Below are positions 57,467-64,000 of a stretch of DNA of 64,000 bases, piece by piece. Within the stretch, counting starts at the first letter, position 1; the number at the start of each line of letters is the position of its first letter. The notes beneath the pieces are model-generated. The model searched no databases. It was not told the DNA's origin and saw only the letters and a program-made list of their open reading frames with translations. The DNA lies in assembly GCF_009936175.1 (NCBI RefSeq), contig NZ_AP019773.1, positions 1,116,001 through 1,180,000 of the forward strand. The letters are read 5' to 3'. The translations under genes were made by a program, and so were the position numbers. Origin of the DNA: Bartonella quintana (GTDB lineage Bacteria > Pseudomonadota > Alphaproteobacteria > Rhizobiales > Rhizobiaceae).

Positions 57467-58394
57467 CTTTTTAAAGCCATCTATGAGGGTCACAACAATA
57501 TTACATCAAATTTATCTGCAGCTATCTTTGATAAAAAAACTGCTTACTTTGCAAAAACACTCCAAAGAAATGAATCAGATGAGTGCTGATAAGCATATTT
57601 GATAAGCTTTGAACACTTGTTTCAAATAACGCAGATTTTGATCATCAAAAAATTTATTATAAAAATTGTGCAAATGTCCTCGGAAACAAGTTTGAATATA
57701 TCAATCTAAAGTGTGGTAAAAATAAATCATAAAAATGTTTATCAGTAAAAATGAAAATGTTAAAATAAATAATGGAATTCTTTGTAAGTTTTAATAACTT
57801 TTTTGTACATAAAAACATTCACTCAAAAGCACGAGTAATGTATATTTTTAAAGTTTTGAAAACATTGCATTTCTGTTTCTTGGCAGTGTATATCTCTTGC
57901 TTGTTTGCTTATTTCAACTATTGTTGAACTTTGCCTCACCCTTTGCATCAAATATTATGAGTATGAAGGCATTCATAACACGCCTCCTTTTCCAGAATTA
58001 CTCTTGGCATATCACTAAATTTTTCTTGCACAGTGCTAATAATCCGTACGTTTATCCTCCAATATTATGAATATAAATTATCATACCCCTTTTTCTATGC
58101 AACTCTTAAAGTACTCTGTTCTTTTGTATTACGCATCATGTCTTGACTTTAAGTTTCTTTTTAAAAATGATGGAAAAGTTACATGCTACATAGACGGAAA
58201 AAACGAGATTTTAAAGGCTCCCTCTACGAACCACGTAGCCTTTTTTCTCCTTTTCCCATTCATTCTTACACATGTAACTTTATTCTTACAGCATAAATGA
58301 TCTTCTTTCTCTCACACAAACCTTACCGGCAGAGAACCAAAAAATAGTCTTAACAAAAGAAAATGGTCATTGTGGCAATGAACATGTATTTAAA
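57467..58394. other. Non-coding gap after the porin
   Basis: About 900 nt, AT-rich. A plus-strand frame of 77 codons from 58067 has a hydrophobic end but no ribosome-binding site or family features, so I do not call it. No other structure seen. Confidence 0.4.
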
Positions 58395-59354
58395 TCAAGT
58401 CACGTTAAATTCATTCGAGGGAAAATACTTATCTACCAATGCATAGATAATCGCTGCTGTTTCAACATCTAGAATTCCATCATAATTTTCTTGACGAAAA
58501 TGAAGCTGAAATGCCCGAATTAACTCATTGTACCCAATTTCGCTTCCTGCAGCTGAAGTATCATATCCGTAACATCTCAATTTGGTCACAATATCTGCTT
58601 TGCTTGGAAAACTTTCACAAAACTGCCTCTGATAATGCTCCTTTAATTCATCATCATACCATGCCCCTATGCCTGCTACATAAAGTTCTTTCCATGGAAA
58701 AGCTGCACCTGGATCACTCTTTCTTCCAATGGCAATATCACTATGACCCACAACATCGGTTGGCATAATATCAGGATACCGTTGAAGAACATTCAATGCA
58801 AGTTCTTTAACTGCATCAATTTGCGTGGGATTATAAGGAGGAAATGTAAATACCTCATTATTACAAGGCACTAAATTAACTGCGTGATAGGGAAGAGCTG
58901 TATCACCCATGTTATTACCCTTAGCTAATGAACCAATATTAGCCTGCAATGCCCCCCCACTTTCATGAATTGGATTTGAAAAACGCACATCCTTTAAAGC
59001 CACTTCTGCATCCGTCTCCTCTGAACAATCAGAGTGACTAGTCGCTAAATTAACGATTTCAATACCAATAGATGTATCATTCAGATTATTACGCCCAGCC
59101 CATGAACTCACACCAGCATGCCAAGCACGCTCATTTTCATCAACCAGATTAAAGATACGCATATCCTTAAATCCCGCCTCGATATACGTCTGCTCTAAAG
59201 GATCAGGAACAAGATAGTGGGCACTAACCTGCATTCCCGTAAGGGCCGCAATCGACTCTTTAAAATTGATGGCAGTATAGTGCATTACAAGAAAACGAAT
59301 ACGACGATTAAAGCTCTTGACAGAACGATAGCTGTTGTAATCAATCTGATACAT
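58395..59354 (-). CDS. N-acetylmuramoyl-L-alanine amidase (amidase_2) with peptidoglycan-binding domain
   Basis: Zinc amidase that cleaves the bond between MurNAc and the stem peptide. The 319-residue protein has H25 in 'FLVMHYTAINFKESIAAL', 'VSAHYLVP' (about 43), 'AWHAGVSSWAGRNNLND' (about 77), and the C-terminal zinc block 'TDVVGHSDIAIGRKSDPGAAF' split over 199-219. A PG_binding_1-like domain follows (about 255-310, 'NELIRAFQLHFRQENYDGIL'). An insertion of about 55 residues (108-162) separates 'GIEIVN' from 'FPPYNPTQIDAV', which normally lie close together. No signal peptide is evident, so it may act in the cytoplasm on recycled anhydro-muropeptides like AmpD, or be exported otherwise. Confidence 0.88.
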   Translation of the reverse strand: MYQIDYNSYRSVKSFNRRIRFLVMHYTAINFKESIAALTGMQVSAHYLVPDPLEQTYIEAGFKDMRIFNLVDENERAWHAGVSSWAGRNNLNDTSIGIEIVNLATSHSDCSEETDAEVALKDVRFSNPIHESGGALQANIGSLAKGNNMGDTALPYHAVNLVPCNNEVFTFPPYNPTQIDAVKELALNVLQRYPDIMPTDVVGHSDIAIGRKSDPGAAFPWKELYVAGIGAWYDDELKEHYQRQFCESFPSKADIVTKLRCYGYDTSAAGSEIGYNELIRAFQLHFRQENYDGILDVETAAIIYALVDKYFPSNEFNVT

Positions 59355-61428
59355 AGAAATTCTCCCTTTCTTTCACATTTACGCGGACCACCACAGATCA
59401 TAACAGGCTGTACGGGAAGGTACGATTTTTGAAAACTCTTACAACACATTTTATCGTCGACAGACCAGGATTGCAGGTTTATACTGAAATCGGGTATTTT
59501 CATAAAACATCAAAGCTCTTACCAACAATTCAGTACGCACTTCTCAGAATGAGCGAAGTGATCTTGAGAACATGCAAAAGCGCTACCACATAACGCATTT
59601 TCTAAACAAATGCCAAAAATTGTCCGCCAAAAAACAAATAGAGCGTAGAAAAATTGCTGATCAAATATTCCCTTGCATCTTGCATACAAAACAGTCATTC
59701 CTCGTATCAATCTAAGCAAGACACATCCAGGTACCCATAGCACACACGGCATGAAGCCTAACCATCGTACAATAAGATAAAAGTATTTGAGAACATTTTT
59801 ATGAAAACTTTGTGGCAATTTGTTGATGAAAAAGTTCACAACGCATATTTGCAATAAACCTTTTCATTGGCGTATTTTTAATCAAGCTTGAAAACTTTTT
59901 CTGTACATAACATAGATAATCAAGATATCTTTTTGTTTTTTTATAAAGCAGTTCTTCCTGTCATATCCCTTAAAGACACATTTCTCATCTTTAAATCACC
60001 AGGTGCCGAGAATTTTTTTCTAAATAAAATTAATCTTCAAAGGTAATTTTGATTTCATCACTCAATACAAGCAACTCATACAATTCATCACTGCAGACGA
60101 TTTTTACCTGAAATTATACAAATATTTGTTGTAAAAGGAGGTAATGAAGCATTCTAATCTCAGCAATATCTTAAACAAAACCTGAATGACAATGCTTGCA
60201 TTTTCTTATAAAAACATGCAGATTAAAACATTTCCTCATCTGGTAAAATTAATTTTAACCATGTAATCAATAATTATAATAAATTCAGCAGATACATCAA
60301 TCTAGGTTAAACGCTTTTAATACCGTTTAGCCGTTGTCTTATATTAGATAACACATTGACTTATAAAGATAATGCATTGCTTCGCATCTTAAATTAAGAA
60401 CCCTAAAAAGAGTAAGATTTTCTCATTTCAAACCCTCACATTCAAAATCAGAAAAAACATTCGCTTGTACATCTCAAGAGGGATCAACATGTGAATAAAA
60501 TCGTTTAAGAAAAGAGTAAATATGCCTCTCATGAACCGTCTCAATGCAAAAGCAGTCCCAACTTTATCGATCTGGACCTTCTGTAATATTCAGAAGTTTT
60601 TGCTTTTTACCAGGCAAAGCGGGCCGCCTTTAGGATAATCCGTTAAGAGATTTTTGCACTTTCCATATCAGGAAGTAAATTCTATGTTAGCGTCCTTACA
60701 TTCATTGACCAAAAATGAGGAGGAGCCAGAGACGAATGCCCATCTATTTTTATCCCCGCAGTGTTCCTACGGCTTTTGTCCTTAAACGGTTCAGAGCTCC
60801 CATATTCAATCTACTCACTCATCTTTTTGGACTATGATCGCACGATTTTCGCAGGTAACAGGTAAGAGTGCCCGAAACAAGAAAATATCACAAGACCAAA
60901 CAGTTTAGTCTTGCACCAATATTGTTTTTGACAATGAATTTCCACGCCTCATCCTCATATTAAAACTGACCAAGCTGCATATTCCTGTAAGACCACACCT
61001 AAAAACGGTTGTGTATAGGAAAAAAACACGATCATCACCATAGCTTGTCATCTGTACAGTCATTGTAGCATGTCCGAGACTTACTTTCTGGTTTTCTAAT
61101 ATCTCCAAAGAAGGGGATAAACTAACCTCAACCTCAGGCTGCGGAAGACTTTTTGCACTTAAACACGTTTCCCAAAATTGACTGCGTTTTCCTTTCCCTC
61201 CATCAAATCAATGCCTCCCAAGTATCATCTGCTCCATTTTTTATGCCTATCTAAACACTAAGTGGAATATGCGTCAGTAATTTTTAGCAGTACCACAAGT
61301 AATTTTTGATTTTAGTCATTCTCACTTCTAGCAACTGCTAATTTTGGATAAGCCCAAAAGCATTTATTTGGAATAAGCACCCTTCGTTTATAAGAGATTT
61401 TCATCTTTATACCGTAAGCAAAAGAACC
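59355..61428. other. 2-kb decayed region
   Basis: No intact gene in 2 kb. The clearest coherent piece is on the minus strand at about 60905-61170: 'LPQPEVEVSLSPSLEILENQ' runs on to 'KVSLGHATMTVQMTSYGDD', then breaks into another frame with 'YTQPFLGVVLQEYAAWSVLI'. It reads like part of an exported protein, but I cannot name the family. More minus-strand scraps lie at 60560-60840. Probably several small pseudogenes. Confidence 0.45.
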
Positions 61429-62274
61429 TCAAGACAAGAGAGTGCTTTGAGATTGCTCCACAAAGCTATTAATAATGTTTTTTAAATCAACAACATTGCG
61501 ACCAGCATCTGTTATCGATCGTGAAACTGAGGGAATGATATTCTGCCATAGCCTTTGAGGAAATTGATCTGCCAATTGTTTTATTGTTCCACCTTGAGCG
61601 CCAACACCAGGAACCAAAAACAGACTGTTTTTTAATTGCTCGATTGTATCTTTTGATTCATTTCCTAATGTTGCTCCAATGACCGCACCGATAGGACCAA
61701 CAGACTGATGCTTGCCTGAAGACTGGCTATTATAGTCACAAATACGCTGTGCCAAATGAACAGAGAGTGTTTGGTTGCCGATACGTGCATTTCTAATGGG
61801 CTTGCCTTCTGGATTTGAAGATTGCACAACCACAAAAACTCCTGTTGCTGTTTCTTCTGCAACCTTTATCAGAGGTATAAGAGCATCAAAACCCAGGAAA
61901 GCATTGACTGTTATAGCGTCAGCTTTAAATGCGCTGCTTGAACCAAGCCAAGCTTTCCCATAAGCTTCCACAGTAGAGCCAATATCACCCCTTTTTGCAT
62001 CAGCGATAACCAATAAACCTTGTTCGTGTGCATTTTCAATAAGTTCTTTGAGAACTTGAAGGCCTTCCACACCATATAATTCAAAAAATGCGACTTGTGG
62101 TTTTATGATACCCACATGACCAACAACTGCCGCTAAGAGGATATCGCAAAAGTCTTTTAATCCTTTATAATCAAAGCTTAAGTTCCATGATTGTAAAATG
62201 TGGTGACTAGGATCAAAACCTATACAAAGCGGTCCATATATTTCACGCTTTTTTAAAAAAGCTGAACAAAACAT
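61429..62274 (-). CDS. pyrF: Orotidine 5'-phosphate decarboxylase
   Basis: Final enzyme of de novo UMP synthesis, of the long (type 2) family. The 281-residue protein has the catalytic 'VIADAKRGDIGSTVEAYGKA' (D-x-K-x-x-D, about 87-106), 'DAITVNAFLGFDALIPLI' (about 119), 'VVVQSSNPEGKPI' (about 147) and 'GAVIGATLGNE' (about 193), with the phosphate-binding 'LVPGVGAQGG'. The start at 62274 is chosen over an in-frame GTG at 62289 because family members begin near this Met. It stands alone between decayed regions. Confidence 0.94.
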   Translation of the reverse strand: MFCSAFLKKREIYGPLCIGFDPSHHILQSWNLSFDYKGLKDFCDILLAAVVGHVGIIKPQVAFFELYGVEGLQVLKELIENAHEQGLLVIADAKRGDIGSTVEAYGKAWLGSSSAFKADAITVNAFLGFDALIPLIKVAEETATGVFVVVQSSNPEGKPIRNARIGNQTLSVHLAQRICDYNSQSSGKHQSVGPIGAVIGATLGNESKDTIEQLKNSLFLVPGVGAQGGTIKQLADQFPQRLWQNIIPSVSRSITDAGRNVVDLKNIINSFVEQSQSTLLS

Positions 62275-62536
62275 TCTACAACCTAACACAATCTCTGTTT
62301 AAATTTTCCGATACTATCAAAAAGCAATTCATTTATAAAAGTGATAGGTAACATGTTTTATAAAATTTAAAAATACTTTCAAACTTCATGACACAGCGCA
62401 AACAGAACAAACATCACATATTATATTTCACAAAACAGCCTCCTTGTGTAAAGATTATCTTCTTTCTCTTTAAACAGACTGACAATAAGGATATTGCGTC
62501 CCCCATTTGGACTAGGGCAAGCTGGCATTACCCCAA

Positions 62537-63090
62537 TTGTTTGCAAACCTTCTTATTCCTTAAGCAAGCTCAGAGAGCATATCCCCAAAATACTTTCAGC
62601 AACAATCCCAGCAAACTTCTCTGGCTTAATTGCCCTCCAGAAAGCGACCACATCCACATTGTGAATATCTTCTTCCATTTCTGGATAAAGTTTGAGCGAC
62701 TTTCTCAAAAATTTCTTGCGCAAATTGTCCACTTTTGCGCATATAAAACAATATTACTTTGGGCAATTTTTTGGCAATCTACTTGAGGAACAGGATCAGC
62801 TTCCTGGTTCGAAGCTTGCTAAAATATCGCCATGGGATTAATCCGCTCAAAAGAGAACAGGCTTGATGGCTTAAGCAAATCAGAACGCTAAACTAGCGTG
62901 CCAACAGATTGTCTTTGGTTTACAGCAGGTAAAGGTGGAGATGGTGCTTGAACAGGGAGACTTCATTTCTCCTCCATACAAGGTTTTTGAGCAAGGATGC
63001 TAAGTGATCGCAGAAGAGAGAGCCCTTAGTTCTTTTATGCGTATGAAGGATCATTTCCTACAACAAAGGCATAAGAAGGTTTGCAAACAA
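62537..63090. repeat. Inverted pair of 20-nt repeats
   Basis: ATAAGAAGGTTTGCAAACAA at 63071-63090 and its exact reverse complement at 62537-62556, about 510 nt apart, lying inside the decayed region. They may be scars of duplicated genes or flanks of a lost element; the span given covers both copies. Confidence 0.55.
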
Positions 63091-63118
63091 AAAGCTGCAC
63101 CCGATTGTACAGCTTTTT
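63089..63118 (-). terminator. Intrinsic terminator of the right-edge gene
   Basis: AAAAAGCTG (63089-63097) and CAGCTTTTT (63110-63118), 12-nt loop, about 30 nt past the stop of the minus-strand gene at 63150. It may act in both directions. Confidence 0.7.
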
Positions 63119-63149
63119 ATTGGTTTCATGGTTTATGAAAGGAAAGTTA

Positions 63150-64000
63150 TTAAAGCGTGAAAGAGTTCTTACGGCTTCTGTAACCATAATAGCCAAAAAC
63201 ACTGGAAAGGATGGCACCAATCAAGCTTCCCAAGAAGCCCCACCATCCCATGTGCGATGCTGTTTTAGCAGTTTTATCCGCACCGTGATGGGCATTGTTT
63301 TTTGCTGTGTTTAGCTTTTCAGACAAGGTATTAGCCTGTTGCTCAAAAGCTTTGATTGTTTGTCCAATTTTTGCCTCTGCTGTTTGATAAACATCCAGTG
63401 CATGGTTGGCTGCTTTTTGTGCCTCAGCACGTGTCATGCCCCCTTTCATAAGGTCGTCGATGATCTCGCTCTGATTAAACTTTGCCGTCATGGTTTGGAT
63501 ATGGTCAGAAAGACGATGTCTTAGCTCTCTCAAATATATGCGAGAGTGAGAAGGATCGTTTTTGAAAGCCGTTAGTACTGAACCAACATCTTTGAGCGCT
63601 TTCTGATAGGCTTGTTTCAAGCGGTCAGGATCAAGAGCAGAGATTTCGCTTTTTTTGAGAAGGGTGCGCAACTCGCTGCGGAGTTTATCAAAATCGACCC
63701 CATTTTCGGTGTTCTCACGCAAAAAACTTTCAACATTTTTGCCGTTTAATTTTGAAAGAAGGGGAAAGACATCTGTTTTAAGACTATCCACGATTTGTTG
63801 TGTTGCACCACTTTCTGAGACAATCTTAGCGCTTAAGCTTGCTGCACTTGAGACCAAGAGGGAAGCTTGGAGAGCCATCAGAAGTGTTAACAGAGCCCAG
63901 GTTAAAAAGCCATGAAGGGCCCCTGATGTTTCTGCAAAACGTCCAGCAACAAAGCTCCCACTTGCAAGGCTGATCAGCATAACGATAAGAGAACCAATCC
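63150..64000 (-). CDS. Hypothetical membrane protein with coiled coils, partial at the window edge
   Basis: Open to the right edge: an ATG at 63980 would give 276 residues, but the frame continues without a stop to 64000, so the true N-terminus probably lies beyond. The visible part starts with hydrophobic segments ('GFLTWALLTLLMALQASLLV', about 24-43). A long charged helical region follows (50-230) with 'GMTRAEAQKAANHALDVYQT', then a C-terminal hydrophobic segment with small residues ('WWGFLGSLIGAILSSVFGYY', about 246-265) and a basic tail. It resembles PhnA-like or YtxH-like membrane proteins of Rhizobiales; the function is unknown. Confidence 0.6.
   Translation of the reverse strand, partial: IGSLIVMLISLASGSFVAGRFAETSGALHGFLTWALLTLLMALQASLLVSSAASLSAKIVSESGATQQIVDSLKTDVFPLLSKLNGKNVESFLRENTENGVDFDKLRSELRTLLKKSEISALDPDRLKQAYQKALKDVGSVLTAFKNDPSHSRIYLRELRHRLSDHIQTMTAKFNQSEIIDDLMKGGMTRAEAQKAANHALDVYQTAEAKIGQTIKAFEQQANTLSEKLNTAKNNAHHGADKTAKTASHMGWWGFLGSLIGAILSSVFGYYGYRSRKNSFTL

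Larger units (their letters stand above)
62275..63149. other. Decayed region upstream of pyrF
   Basis: About 870 nt. Minus-strand fragments at about 62540-62780 (such as 'VDVVAFWRAIKPEKFAGIVA') and plus-strand fragments at about 62890-63100 (such as 'VFGLQQVKVEMVLEQGDFI') are protein-like but broken. A perfect 20-nt sequence occurs in opposite orientation at 62537-62556 and 63071-63090. No intact gene. Confidence 0.45.

Noticed and set aside
58067..58300. 77-codon plus-strand frame after the porin
   Set aside because: No Shine-Dalgarno, AT-driven hydrophobic composition, no recognisable motif.
62388..62786. Plus-strand 132-codon frame
   Set aside because: No ribosome-binding site, improbable composition, and it is antisense to more protein-like minus-strand fragments.
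1..64000. CRISPR arrays, insertion sequences or prophage
   Set aside because: No regularly spaced repeats, no transposase with terminal repeats, and no integrase, terminase or capsid gene could be read.

Overview
The window is a low-GC, pseudogene-rich alphaproteobacterial chromosome segment. Gene content and order (CtrA/ChpT/SciP locus, rpmH-rnpA-yidC-yihA, ETF/ETF-QO, Omp2b/Omp43-type porin, Bartonella-style autotransporter remnants) point to Rhizobiales and most likely to the genus Bartonella. Housekeeping genes are intact, while the gaps hold many decayed genes, as expected for a host-restricted, reducing genome.

Layout. 0.1-8.5 kb: CCA-adding enzyme, then a tight MoxR-DUF58-BatA/DUF4159-membrane protein operon. 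8.7-13.5 kb: metallophosphoesterase, CDF exporter, a structured small RNA on the minus strand with its own promoter and terminator, a dead TrmH/SpoU methyltransferase, and mnmA. 13.8-18.2 kb: a cell-cycle block with sciP, a FliJ-like gene, ctrA, chpT and the CtrA-linked envelope gene eipA. 18.5-20.9 kb: a WbpE/WbpB-like sugar pair and tRNA-Met. 21.3-31.0 kb: an autotransporter relic and a complete dipeptide-type ABC importer with two binding proteins plus the relic of a third. 31.5-37.2 kb: tag, xseA (with a decayed partial copy nearby), a TIGR02186/TauE pair and a tail-anchored hypothetical. 37.8-46.5 kb: ETF beta/alpha/ETF-QO, a ProC-like reductase, yraN, rsmI and an Mrp ATPase. 47.1-52.7 kb: rpmH, rnpA, yidC, yihA, a GST, dapB and gpmA. 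52.8-55.9 kb: tRNA-Leu and tRNA-Ser flank the most remarkable region. 56.2-64 kb: porin, peptidoglycan amidase, pyrF and a membrane protein running off the right edge.

The main discovery is a microcin C-like peptide-nucleotide antibiotic locus between the two tRNA genes. An eight-codon gene (MDHIGFN, ending in the Asn that such systems modify) has a strong Shine-Dalgarno and is followed by a perfect 13-bp hairpin. Next come a clearly recognisable but frameshifted mccB (adenylating enzyme) and a frameshifted MFS exporter (mccC). The gene order, precursor length and terminal Asn match the Escherichia coli mccABC plan. As I recall, such a cluster has been predicted in another Bartonella, so the family is known, but here it appears as a relic whose precursor gene survives.

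Functionally, ChpT relays phosphate to CtrA, SciP restrains CtrA-dependent transcription, and EipA belongs to the envelope arm of this regulon in Brucella. The ETF module feeds electrons from flavoprotein dehydrogenases to ubiquinone. The ABC operon imports peptides or similar ligands. The rpmH-yihA block serves translation, RNase P and membrane insertion. All identifications come from reading the sequence; no database search was run.
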